The notes: generated from the sequence alone by a model not told the origin. A stretch of DNA of 64,000 nucleotides from Cycas panzhihuaensis (GCA_023213395.1 CM041465.1:214775741-214839740), one strand, 5' to 3'. Counted from the first letter of the stretch, positions 47,342 through 58,704 are shown. Made by a program: numbers and translations.

Positions 47342-48390
47342 ATTAAGTGAAGAAGTACCATTCTTCTAGAGCCATATACCATTCTGTTGGAACATTCTTG
47401 AGAAGGTATTGAAATAAGCCAGGTGTCCACCCATAAACAGGCCAATAGGATAGAGCAGAACCAAGAAGATGACAAACGACTCCCAATGTAAGTGTTGAGC
47501 AAGGATAAGAAAATGGTAGAACTGCTATACAAGCAGTTAACCTTGGGCTGATTTCCCGATGTAAATACAATAATACATTTAATAATTTTGTATTATGATG
47601 CCACTTTCCAGCTTCCTACAGCTTCCGAAGTAAAATAATCAGAAGGACAAGAGATGGCAATAGCATTTCAATAAGATATTACTCCTGACTATGCTCTAAC
47701 AGTAAATCTGTTGTAGAATTGCACCCAGCCCCTTCATCAATAAGACCAGCAGCAACTCCCAGATGATCTGCAGCAAATGCCAGAATACGCATAGTTGCCG
47801 TCAATTGTGGTATAGAAGAGTCCCGTAAAATAATACCATCAAAAAAATTTATCAGATATAAGATTTCCAAGCAAGGTCTCCACAACTTGAAAATCTAGAC
47901 CTCTAGTTGCATCAGCCACAATATTATCAACATCCATTGGATCAGATACCATGAGACTTGTTGAAGTTATTTGGGCATCTCCACTAGAGGCTAGTACAGC
48001 TACATATCTAAGAAGACCAATAGCTCCCTTTTTTATGATACACTATAGCAGCATCCACCTATTCCAACAGCCTGGTGAGTGCATCCTTCTTATTAGATAC
48101 TGGAGAAGAAGAATACAAGGCCTTATAAAGTTCCACTGCATGTGGAATCCAAGCAACCAGAGTGGAGGTAGTTGAATTAGTCACCATAACTTTAAAAAGC
48201 TCTGCAGCAGCATGAAAGATTGCAAGGCTCAAAGGGAAAGCACCACTATTGGAATTCACCAGTTCTTATTCTTTGCCAGACTATAGAACCACCATCAGAA
48301 CAAAGATTGTCTCAGGGAAGTGCCCTACAACTAATACTACCTGCCTGCCAATACAGAGGAGCAAGAGCTGTCACCTCTCCAACATCGAAC
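47342..48390 (-). pseudogene. VIRILIZER (m6A methyltransferase subunit) fragment, antisense
   Basis: VIRILIZER is the large scaffold subunit of the mRNA N6-adenosine methylation complex. Read on the minus strand from 48390 to 47342, the sequence gives one collinear stretch of plant VIRILIZER: a decayed 'GHFPETIFVLM' part, SNSGAFPLSLAIFHAAAELF, SSSPVSNKKDALTRLLE, VDAAIVYHKK, GLLRYVAVLASSGDAQ, FFDGIILRDSSIPQLT, CNSTTDLLLEHSQE, LLPSLVLLI, LHREISPRL and YWPVYGWTPGLFQ. The order is that of the protein and no introns are present, which points to an mRNA source. Breaks: several TAG/TAA stops, a one-base insertion near 48020, and an internal deletion of roughly 30 residues after LIDEGA. The left edge touches the primer site. 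It is antisense to the Copia element. Family recognised from memory; no search was run. Confidence 0.9.
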
Positions 48391-49759
48391 AGGTTGATCC
48401 GTCTTCATCCTCGTCTTCGTCCAGCCTGCATACAAAGCTGCCGCTACGATTGCGATGAACCAGGTAGGTAGGGTTTCTACCCTAACCCCCTCCTCCTGAA
48501 TTTCAATTTTGATTCAATTTTAATTTTTCTTTGTTAAAATTAAATTGTTTGTTAGGTTCGTCCACCCGTTTTTTATTTTCTTTTTTATTTTGATTTAAAT
48601 AAAACTATACCCCCCTCCCTTATTATATTTCGATTTATTTGTAATACCCCCTTATTACTTTGACTTTACACCCCCCTTAATCATATTAATAAGTGATTTC
48701 AAATCTCTTTTAATTAAACTTTAGGCTAAATTTAAATTAGCCCCCCCTCCCCTATACTTTATTAATTTCTCCCTATAACATTTGATTTATAAAATAATAC
48801 TAATCTTTTACTCTTAATACTTTTTAATAATCAAAACTTTATTACATTTTTAAATTTAAATCAATTCACCTTCCCTTAACCATAAACTCTATTGTTAAGT
48901 TTAAACCCCCTCTTAATATTATATATGTACTTTTTAAAGCCTAATCAACTTAGGCAAAATCAACACTCTTTATATATTTTAATTTCCCTCCCTTATTATA
49001 AAACAATACACTTATTTTTTTTTTTTTTATATTGATTATTACATCAAACCCTTTTTTTATTATATTTATTATAATCACCCTCCCTAATTACATTTTTTTA
49101 ATGCCAAATTAGTCCCCTTTATAACTTCATTTAATGTTGATATAAACTTTCCTTTAATCTCCTCCCTATATTAATCTCCCTCTATTTTAACATTAAAAAC
49201 AACGTATCTTCGCATTACAAAATATCTCTTTTAATTAAATTCTCATTTTTAATCAATAAAAACTCAGTATAAGCCCCATTAAATATATTGGATATTTAAT
49301 TTTTTTTTTTTTTTCTTCAACATTAGAGTTATGTTCTAATTAATAAAATTTTCTTCAATTTAATTTGCTTAATAATCAATAAACTTTTTTTAGCAAACAT
49401 TTATTTTTTTAAGGGGAACCTTTTTATTAGGTCTGTTTTAATCAAGGGAGACTTTTCATTTCTTTAAGGATTTGTTCGTTTTTTCAGAGTAAGGGAAACT
49501 AATTTGTTTATCAAAGGGGGACTATTTATCAAAGATGACTGTTTAACAAAGGGACTATTTCCTAAGGAGGATATTTATTTAAAAGCATGTCATTATTTGT
49601 TTAAGGAAAAAGCACGTAATGTATATTATAATGCTTTCTTTTTCATTTTTTAAAAATTATGCCTGTTAAACTAATCTAATGATTAATACTTTTAGTAAGT
49701 GATTATTTTTTCAATAACCTTCATATTCTTCATCCTCAATCAAACCTCATAGCTCCCAA
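48391..49759 (+). other. Copia B leader with candidate intron
   Basis: A short GC-richer leader part ends in AACCAG/GTAGGTAGG (donor at 48464). What follows is a T- and C-rich stretch with runs such as 'cccccctccct', ending at 'aacctcatag' (49752), eight bases before the gag ATG at 49760. This parallels the donor/acceptor pair of Copia A. If spliced, the VIRILIZER piece would stay in the leader exon of the element's RNA. Confidence 0.4.
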
Positions 49760-50700
49760 TATGGCATTAATTCCAGGGACAACCACCTGCGTTCCAATTC
49801 TAGTATTAACCGGCTTAAATTATGCCGACTAGAGGAATCACATATCCCATCATCTCAAATAGCAAAAGATATGGCGATATGTGACAGGTGAATTTAAAAA
49901 ACCTAAAGAAGATGCTACAGAGAGTTATATGGTATATCTGATGAACTTAGATGCAGCCTTAGGCACCATATTAAACTCACTCTCACCAGAAATCAATCGG
50001 CAGTTTTCTGAAACAGATGACTTGGCTACTGTCTAGAAAACCTTATAAGAAAAATATGACAAGGTAGATACACATCAAGTGGTTGTCCCAAAACAACAAT
50101 TGTATAACCTTACTTTTGACGATTTTTCTAATGTTGAGGATTTTTTAACTAAAATTCAATTAATTAATAAAGATCTAGGAAACTGCATCAAATCTAAAAC
50201 TAAAGAAGGTGATACTGAGAAAATAATCACGCATGCTAGAGATGACGATACACTCATACATCTTACAGTAAACAAACTACCAAAACACTTTAATCTCTAC
50301 AAAACTACCAAACAACAAGCTGTCAACCCACCTATAACATTCAATCAGTTGACAAATCAGCTGATTGAACATCAGACAATATTAGTTCAAACAAGTGCAT
50401 TAAAAGATCCTTCACAGGTTTTGTTTTCTAAAACTAAGCCACAATTTAAAAATAAACAACAGAATAATTTTTATAATAATCCAAAATTTTAGAAACCTCA
50501 TAGAGGTTTACCATCCAATTCACAAAACAATGTTAAGTATTCTGGACCAACTAAACACCAGAATACTTCTAATCAGTTCTTTCATAATAGGAACAATGCA
50601 ACTTCTTTTTAGAATACTAGTTGTGCCTATTATCATAAAAAAGGCCATACTATTGATATCTACAGAAATAGAATAACTTCGGAAGCCTGGAAAGCTTCCA
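49760..50700 (+). pseudogene. Copia B gag
   Basis: Begins ATGGCATTAATTCCAGGG. The frame gives 'TESYMVYLMNLDAALGTIL', and an open run of 137 codons (50079-50492) contains 'LYNLTFDDFSNVEDFLTKIQ' and 'NPPITFNQLTNQLIEHQTIL', typical of UBN2-like Copia gag. The zinc knuckle near 50622 has decayed (CAYYHKKGHTIDIY; two Cys lost). Stops near 49834, 50033 and 50492 break the frame. Confidence 0.8.
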
Positions 50701-50779
50701 AGGGATTACAAAATTGACCTCAATCCCATTCCTAATCATGACCCCAAAATCGTCAAACTCATAATCGCTCTTTAGCAGC

Positions 50780-52010
50780 AACAACTTCTGCGTTTGTTGC
50801 CTCTACAAATCAACCACCACAGTGGATCATTGACTCTAGTGCATCCCATCACATGACTGGACACCAGAAAAAATTAACCACTTATTAATCTGAAATAAAC
50901 TCTGAAGAAGAGATTTCTTTCGGAAGTGGTAATCAACTTAAAGTCAAAGGATCATGTGATGTTATCTTAAAAGATGGTTCAATCAAGGATGTTTTTTATG
51001 TGCCTGGTTTGTTACCAAACCTACTCTCTGTCTATCAAATCTGCTAGAAAGACCTTGTCATCGAATTCTAGAAAAATAAATTTATCATTAAGGAACCATA
51101 AACAAATTCAGACGTATTGCCTCAGGACCTGTTGATTATTCCACAGGTCTCTATAGTCTAACAAGTCTTTAAAATAATAAAATAAAATCTTTTAGTGCCT
51201 TTATTGTTAAATCTAACTCAATCAACAAACTTTGGCATGCATGATTTGGCCATACAAGTTATGGAAAACTATAATATTTAAAGAAGCATGAAATGGTTCA
51301 TGATCTACCACCCTTAAACACTGTTTATGGTGTTTGTGAAGCCTGTGTGACACGTAAATAATACATGGATCCATTTCCACATAAAACTTAATTCAAAGAA
51401 ACTGCTCTGACATATGTGAACCCTTTCACATAATGTCATACTCTAGTTCTCATTATTTCGTTACATTTATTGATGATTATTCAAGAAAATGTTGGGTTTA
51501 CATGCTCAAAACACGTAGTCAAGTGTTTGAAATTTTCGTTGAATACAAAACACTAGTTGAAAATCAATCAAATTCAAAAATCAAAATTTTTCGATATGAT
51601 AATACAAAGGAATATTTAAGTGGTAAGTTCACTTCTTTCTGTAAATCATATGGAATTAAATTCCAACATTCCGTTGCATACATACCTCAACAAAACGATG
51701 TTGCTGGACGTAAAAACTATACTCTTGTTGAGATGACTCGCTGCATGTTGCATGCAAAGAATCTAGATATAAAATTATGGGCAGAAGCAATTAACTGCTC
51801 TAACTATTTATTAAATCATTTACCTAGTAAATGGCTATAGAACGTTACTCTAGAACAAAAATGGTCTGGAAGAAAACCATCTGTCAATCATTTATGAATC
51901 TTTAGCAATATTACATGGGGACACATCCCTCATGAAAAACACAAAAAATTAGATCTAAAAAGTCAAAAATACATCTTCATTGGATACAATGAAGAGAGTA
52001 AAGCTTATAG
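50780..52010 (+). pseudogene. Copia B protease and integrase
   Basis: The protease site reads WIIDSSASHHMT (near 50825), with the Gly of the D-S/T-G triad changed to Ser. The integrase core is an open run of 135 codons (51433-51840): FVTFIDDYSRKCWVYMLK (first Asp), FRYDNTKEYLSGKF (second Asp) and PQQNDVAGRKNYTLVEM, where the catalytic Glu of 'VAERKNRT' is Gly. Stops lie before and after. Both enzymes are therefore inactive apart from the frame breaks. Confidence 0.8.
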
Positions 52011-52439
52011 GCTCTTGGATCCAGTCACGCATCAAATTTCTATTTTGCACGATGTAATATTTGGTGAAGAAGGAACTTCTTCAACATCTACTTATGTAGA
52101 ACTTCCTATTGAAAGTTTGTTAACCAACACTTGTTTGGTTGACCCCTCTGATAAACAAGTTGATCCAGAAGTTATAGAATCTTCATCAACTCAAGTCCAA
52201 AATTGGACTCTATCTGAACCTACTCAAATAAATCCTTATCTTTAGGCTAGTTCATCAAATCAACCTGCATCTTCAGAAATAATTACTCTCAAGCAACCTG
52301 TTTGGGCAACAAAAATATTTGCTGATGCTGGATCTGATATAGGTAATCCTACCGATACTAGACGCACACATGCCTAAAAACTACATGCTAATTTTGCCTT
52401 AATGGCAAAAATAATGGGCAACAATGATCCTAGAATATT

Positions 52440-53953
52440 TAAATAAGCTAACAACAATCCTGTATGGCAGGATGCTATGCAGACTGAATTTAATACTTTA
52501 ATTAAAAATTTCACTTGGGATCTTATTCATTTTCCACCTAGGAAAAATGTAGTTGACTATAAATGGGTCTATAGGACAAAATATAACTCAACAAGCGCAG
52601 TTGAAAAATATAAAGTTCACCTTATTGCAAAAGGATTTTTGCAAATAGATGGCATCGATTATAATGAAACAAAACAACACACTCAAAACAATTATTGCTC
52701 TTGCAACCAAGTTTGGTTGGGAAATCCACCAAATAGATGTTAAGAGTGCTTTCTTAAATGGTGATCTCAAAGAAGAGATCTATATATCTCAGCCACCTGG
52801 ATTTATTGAAAATCCTAATTTAGTTTGTAAACTTAAGAAATCCATTTATGGTTTAAAACAAGCTCCTCGAGCTCGGTGTACTAAAGTAGATGACTATTTA
52901 ATTCATATTGAATACACTAGATGCATTAGTGATCTAAATCTCTACTTTAAACATGAAAATGAAAATCTTACTATTCTAATCCTTTATATTGATGACATTA
53001 TAATTACTACATCATCAACTAATCATATTCATCATTTAAAATCTACTTTAATAAACAAATTTGAAATGACCGATTTAGGTCTACTACATTACTTTCTTAG
53101 TTTACAAGTTTATCAAAATTGCTCAAATATAACTATATCTTAACCTAAGTATATTCTAGACTTAATTTAGCGATTTAACATGGAAAATACTAAACCTGTA
53201 TCTAATCTGTTATAATCAAGAGTTAAGCTATCTACTGATTGTTCATCACCTTTATGTGACCCTACACTATATAGATAACTAATTGGTCGTCTTATCTATC
53301 TAACTCACACCCGCCCTGACATTTCTTATGCTGTCACTTTATGTTCCTGTTATATGCAACAGCCACACGAATCTCATTGGAAAGTATCCAAATGTATCTT
53401 ACGATATCTAAAGCATACTGTGTTTTATGGTTTAACTTATAATTTTTGTAATAAACCTCTAACTTTAACTAGATATACTAATTCTGATTAGGCTGGTGAT
53501 ATAACTGATTACAAATCTACTTCAGGTTATGTATTCTTTATAGATTCCTCACCTATTACTTGGTCTAGTAAGAAAATGCAGGCACTTGCTTTATCCACAA
53601 CTGAAGCGGAATATCATGCACTTGTTGAAGCTGGTAAAGAAGCACTTTGGCTCAAATCTTTACTAAATGAAATTGGCCTATCTCTAAACTCTTCTATTGA
53701 ACTTAAAGTTGATAATCAAGGTGCAATTGCTATAGCTACAAATCTAGTTTCACATCCTAGGACTAAGCATATTGAATTACATCAGCATTTTATTCATAAT
53801 TTAGTTACTGATAATCTTGTTTCTTTGTCTTATTGTCTAGCAGATCTACAGATTGCTGATATTCTTACGAAGTCTTTAACTGAAGCAAAGTTTCTAAATC
53901 TCAAAGATCTGTTACAAATAAAAGAAGTCTCCATCAAAGGGGGATCACCGTGA
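52440..53953 (+). pseudogene. Copia B reverse transcriptase and RNase H
   Basis: RT starts as 'WQDAMQTEFNTLIKN' (52459). A one-base shift near 52670 moves the frame to 52649-53143, which holds QIDVKSAFLNGDLKEEIY (first Asp), 'KKSIYGLKQAPRA' and YIDDIIIT (catalytic box, YIDD for YVDD), then KFEMTDLGLLHYFL. RNase H follows with 'STSGYVFFIDSSPITWSSKK', STTEAEYHALVEAGKEALWL (Glu) and VDNQGAIAIATN (Asp) in an open run of 125 codons that ends at 53953, 38 bp before the purine tract. Confidence 0.85.
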
Positions 53954-54000
53954 TGAAGACCTTCTTTTTCTACAACACAAAAGTTTACATTAAAGGGGGA

Positions 54001-54444
54001 TGTTAGAATATTAATATAATCTTTATATTTTTTTTTAAGTTTATATTTAAGTCACATGTCTAAATATGTATTTAAGTTATCATAAGGTTTAAACTTTAAT
54101 GTTTATTAATTAACTTATGTGAAAGGTGGTTGAAATGCGGAACTGCATTTCAACAAACCTTTCATTATATAAATTCATCTCCTATATTCAAGGAGATAGT
54201 TCCATGAACCTAGGAGGGCTGTCTGTATGCCTTTTCAAAGGCTAGTTTAGGTGTTAGGTGGTTTACCTATTTGGTATTCTGTTTATAACTATTCTTAATA
54301 AAAATAGAACTTAAGGAGGTGGTTTTTCTTCCCCAGAAGGGGTTTTCCATCTGTCAATCTATGTACATGTGTAATATCATTTGTTTTCCTATGGTTTTAT
54401 GTTTAATTTGATCCTATGATATTATGCATGTGCCTATTCTCATA
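54001..54444 (+). repeat. 3' LTR of Copia B
   Basis: 444 bp, TGTTAG...TCTCATA, preceded by the purine tract aaaggggga (53992-54000) and followed by GAACT. The hairpin before the TATA box is intact. Confidence 0.92.
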
Positions 54445-54512
54445 GAACTCAAGATATAAGAGTTACCTTTGAGTGTAAGTGAGAAGAATTCAATTAATTT
54501 AGGGATGTATAT

Positions 54513-56984
54513 TGAAACGCCTGCTACGGGGCAGTGATCCTACGTCTAGCAAAAAGGAATAAGAATGCACTATGATGTCTAAGCTAGGCAGCGAGGACCT
54601 CACCTCGTAGGGCGTCCGGCACGGAGCGGATTCAGATCGCAAGGTGCCTGGTTGCTTCCAGGTAGCCATGCAAAACAAGGCCTTCCTACCCTTCGGATGG
54701 TCGGGAAGGAGAGGGAATGCCTTGCGCGTTGCGTCTTCTTAAGGCAATGAGAAGGCAATGAAAGGAAGGGCAACTAACTAATATGCAAGCAAATGCGGTA
54801 AAAGGCACGACGGAGGGGTAGCTCGGATACGATGCAAGCAAGCTATCTATGCTACGCTATATAAAGCAAGAAATAATGCAAAAAGATGAATGCTTTCCCT
54901 TTTTTCTTTATGATCTTTTACAATTTCCTAACTACTCAGGCAAATGCATGAAAAGGAAACAGCGTAAAAGGGGACACATAGGAAGCAAGGGGAATACTTA
55001 GATCCGGTGCTTGAATGGAGGTGCGGCTCGTCTCTCTAAGCCCCGCTCCTTCCTTCTTCGTTCACCATGCATGCAACGCCGATCGGTGGTAATTGCCGGA
55101 AGCGATGGAAGAGAGGTTCACTTACCTCCCCTTGAGCATGCAAAACCAAATAAAACGGAAAGAAATGGAAAAAAAACTTGAAACTAAAGAAAGAGAGGTA
55201 CTACGCGGGGAACTAACTAGCAACGGGCTCGTCCCACGTATCACTCCACTAATGCGCGATCCTGCAAACAAGTAAGAATGACACCTTCCTCTCAAGAGAG
55301 GGCACAAGATATACCAAGAAATATATAGATATATAAACTGAAATCAACTGAAACTAAGATCTGAGCTAAGCATAGGAATATAACCGAACGAAATAACAGC
55401 ATACAAGAAACACTCTCACCACCATGTACCATGAAAACACTCGAAATGGAACGGAGTATAGCCTCAGGATGGCTAACTCACCCACGGGAGACCTCCACAG
55501 AACTCGAGAAGGAAAACTAGTTGGCAATGAGGTAGTGACGGGTTGTCTATGCCGATCGGAATGCCCTAACTAAATCCCCTAACCTCCCTTAGCCCGTTCC
55601 CTAAGAAAGCGCGGATGGCAAAGGGAATGAGGACAAGGGACGGGACCCTTGGGGAGAAGGACAGCAATGGGGGACGGAACCCCACCTACCTCCCTCAAAT
55701 CCTCGTATGTACACCTTTATATCGGCTAGCTAAAGAAAGGGTGAAAGAGATAGCCTAGGGAAAATGAGGGACTCTAAAGAAACAACGTGAAGGTACCCCT
55801 AATCTAGAGCAATACTATGAAGAGGACTATAGCTAACTAAGATCACATTCATTGAGGAGTAAAAGAAATAAAAATAAAAAAGGGAAATGAATTGAACTTG
55901 CAAGTAGAAACCAGAAGTACCTTGTATGGGAAAGATCAAGCATGCACTTTGCCACTAGGAATAGCAGTAATAGACAACATATAGGGACTGGTTATGAGTG
56001 GTTCTTTGCAAGAGTGGATGAAAGAAACTCCTTGCAAGTTTGGAGCCTTGGATTTGGCTCTTGAAGTAGCTTTTTGGGTGAAAAAGTCACTTGAATCATT
56101 GAGCACCTGCAAAGAAGAATGGGGCTTGCTGTGGAGAGTAGTAGGGGGTAGCAATGGCCCTGCAAGTCCAGCTTATGGCAGCCCACTTCACCTTTGTCCA
56201 GTTGCTGTGTATGAAGTTTTATGTTTCTGTGTGTTTTTCTTGTGTGAAAGTTAGAAATTCTTCTTAGCAGTTTGAAAAATGGCCAAAAGATTTAAAAATA
56301 TGGAGCAAAATCCCCTTTATCCCCCCTGTTCACAGCAGGTGAACGTTGGGGATGTCAGGGCGACTCGAATCAATCAATGCCACGCGGCAGTTTCATGAAA
56401 AAACAGAAACTATCACGTGGTTTTCTTTTTTTTAATTTCAAACAGTTGTCACAAGAAGAAACTCGCTGCAGATCGCTAAGTTTATAGCCAGACGACCGAA
56501 TCAAGAAAAAAGAAAAATGAGCAGAAATATCAAGTTTTGGGGCAAAAATCAAGGCTAAGCATAAGTTAGAGCAGCTAAGGGAATGCCCAGGCAATGGGCA
56601 AGTACCCAAAATAATGCAAAGAGTCCTAACTAAGGATTAAATCAGACTTAGGAAGGACTGCAACATAAGCAACATGTCATAACGAGAGCAAATAGGACTG
56701 ACGGAAACATCCCGAGAGACCATGGAGACATCGTGGGTGGCTGTACGCCATATGGGGTGTAGCATTCACCGAGAAATGCCCCCACTGTGAGTCATCATAG
56801 GCTGATAGTGTGCCGTAGGCACATGCATTATGAGCAAGTAGAAAAGTAATGCGTGCAGGCAGGCATATGTCAAGCAACCTACTCTAAATAACCTCAATCA
56901 AACAAGAGCAAGAAAAGTAAGAAAATATACCTGAACAAACCTGCGTCGATGCATCTCGGGTCTATTCCCAGTGGCTAGGAAACA
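54513..56984 (-). repeat. 3' LTR of the Tat-type gypsy (copy G3)
   Basis: 2,472 bp, TGAAACGCC...AGGAAACA. Related to the solo LTR at 43430-46424 and to the end at 340-665. The minus-strand purine tract ccaagggggcag abuts it on the right. Only chance open frames are inside. Confidence 0.7.
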
Positions 56985-57066
56985 CTGCCCCCTTGGCAGT
57001 AGAGCCTCACTGCTCGGAAGCGTAACGTGATGGCGAATGTTGGCAATCAAAGATATGAGTAGCACA

Positions 57067-57114
<48 letters not shown>

Positions 57115-57399
57115 TAATAAAGAGCAACACGTGGACTAATGGCGTAGGCGAGTGTCGTGGCGGAACGCGTGGACAGAGGAGACGGAGACGAGGGCAACAT
57201 AGGGGCTGAATACGCGTCATCTAAACATCAACCTATAACTGAAATAAGCAAGTGAAAGGGGATGCCCCCGTTGCCGAAGTGCAACGTGAAGTAGGAGGGC
57301 ATCCAGCAAACATAGCAAGCACATCTAGCTAACAGCAACCGGAGACTTGGGCGCGGGCTGGCCAGGCAAGACTCAGGGACGGTCATCTAGAAGAGGGAG
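56985..57399. other. Region between 3' LTR and RNase H, with (TA)21
   Basis: Holds the purine tract (56985-57000), a (TA)21 microsatellite (57071-57112) and GC-rich sequence without a recognised gene. Confidence 0.6.
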
Positions 57400-57830
57400 G
57401 TGACACTCAAGGATGAGGTAGATGAGGCTGTCAGCCTCAGCGTTGAGGTGCCTAGGGATATGCTGAATATCCACTGACGAGAAACAAGCTAGAAGAGACC
57501 TAGCAGCAGACACGAGGGTTCTCAGGTGAGGGCATTACACCTGGTAAATCTGGGTGAGATGGGACACCACGACCTAAGAATCGCAAAGCAACACAATAGA
57601 TCTGCGATGGAAATGGAGAGCATCGGTAAGGGCCTCAATAACGGCCATGTACTCAGCTTCGTTATTGATAGCCTCGGGAAGAAAGACCCCGGAACGCAAG
57701 AGATCGTGTCCGGAGGGGCTGCGAAGAATCCACGCAGCGATGGAAGGGACATGTCTGAATACTAGACTCTGGTAGCAAGCAAATAGCAATGAAAGTAAAA
57801 TAAAGACCCGAATGGCAAGCACGAAGGTGG
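57400..57830 (-). pseudogene. Archaeal-type RNase H (second RNase H of Tat elements)
   Basis: The minus-strand frame reads AAWILRSPSGHDLLRSGVF, INNEAEYMAVIEALTDAL (catalytic Glu in the 'NNEAEY' signature of the RVT_3/archaeal-type RNase H), VLLCDS (the middle Asp), and after a TAG 'HIPRHLNAEADSL' (the final Asp block). The first catalytic Asp ('DG' motif) should come just before AAWIL but is not there. A possible splice acceptor ('tattcag') lies at that point, so a first exon may sit further right, or the N-terminus has been lost. It stands next to the 3' LTR and is separated from integrase by the antisense PMD gene. Confidence 0.65.
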
Positions 57831-58278
57831 CTGAGAAGGGTAGGAGGACCTAGCAATGAGGTCACCCGAGAACGAAAGCAAGCAATCCGGCCACTGGCTG
57901 AGAGTGGGCGGAGAAAAGACGCCATGGAGTGCCCAAGGTTGCTTCGGGAAGCAAAACATGCCCCTAGATGGGGGAGCATTTCCCTTGGGGAACCCAGGAG
58001 CGAGAAAGAGCGGCAAAAACGAGTCCAGGGTGGCGAAATGAGCCAAACGAGTATAAACTCAGGCATGCACGGGAGTAGCGCGCAAAATGATGCAGAAGGG
58101 CCTTGGCGAAAGTGCGATAATGAGGTGCCATAAATGCCCTCGCAAGAGAAGGTAAAAAGGGCGTCCATGGAGCACAATGGGCGACAGGGCCAGAAGGCAA
58201 AGGCTACTAGGGGAAAGAGATGGTCCCAACGACTGTCGCAGAGCCAGAAACGGCAGAAGTGCCCGTCGGGGTCCCCGG
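57831..58278. other. GC-rich region upstream of the antisense gene promoter
   Basis: A minus-strand open frame of 218 codons (57662-58318) spans it but shows no known domain and reads like the reverse of GC-rich DNA. It probably holds the promoter region of the plus-strand gene. Confidence 0.4.
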
Positions 58279-58288
58279 CTATATAAGG
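58279..58288 (+). promoter_or_regulatory. TATA box of the antisense PMD gene
   Basis: ctatataagg in a GC-rich setting, about 175 bp before an ATGGCGACGG (58447) and 675 bp before the second ATG of the PMD frame. It is a clean match to a plant TATA box on the plus strand. Confidence 0.55.
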
Positions 58289-58704
58289 AAAACTAATGAA
58301 AATCGAATTCATTTTCACCGGCTCTCGTGCGAAACCAGAGCCTTTTCCTTACAACGCGGAGCGCTACCCGACTTCGGAGGCACGCAGGAGACGATCCGAC
58401 CGTCGGATTCGAGCATAGAGACAGCCGTTACGATCGCAGGGACAAGATGGCGACGGTCAGGCCAGATCCAGTGAGTGGATCTCACGAAACCCTTACCATT
58501 TCACAGTTTAAAGTTTACTGCTTTTTTAATTAATTTCATACTTTTTTATACCCCTTATGGGCAATTGGAGGCCTCTCGGAGTCCGAATTGGACCCGGAAA
58601 GAGACGGGGACCTGGGCATTAGGGAGCTCGTCCCACCTGGGTCCACCACAAAAATTTTTGGATTTTTCAATAAACCCCTTTTAGGGGGTTGCCATTCAGA
58701 TCTT

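Larger units (their letters stand above)
46886..54444 (+). mobile_element. Copia element B, complete, with captured VIRILIZER sequence
   Basis: 7,559 bp. Both LTRs are 444 bp (46886-47329 and 54001-54444); I count roughly 27 differences by eye, about 6%, mostly transitions. The same pentamer, GAACT, flanks it at 46881-46885 and 54445-54449, and the R1 copy shows the empty site. Primer site at 47330-47341, purine tract at 53992-54000. Gag, protease, integrase, RT and RNase H follow in Copia order from 49760. Stops, frameshifts and lost catalytic residues make it inactive. Directly behind the primer site lies about 1 kb of antisense VIRILIZER sequence. Confidence 0.93.

Noticed and set aside
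47335-48471. An independent host VIRILIZER gene or exon into which LTRs inserted
   Set aside because: The piece is intronless, abuts the primer site, and both LTRs with matching GAACT duplications and the empty-site copy R1 show that the whole block came in with the element.
57662-58318. Minus-strand open frame of 218 codons
   Set aside because: It only partly overlaps the RNase H reading and in a different frame. Composition is Ser/Pro/Phe/Leu-rich without any domain, as expected of the reverse of GC-rich sequence.
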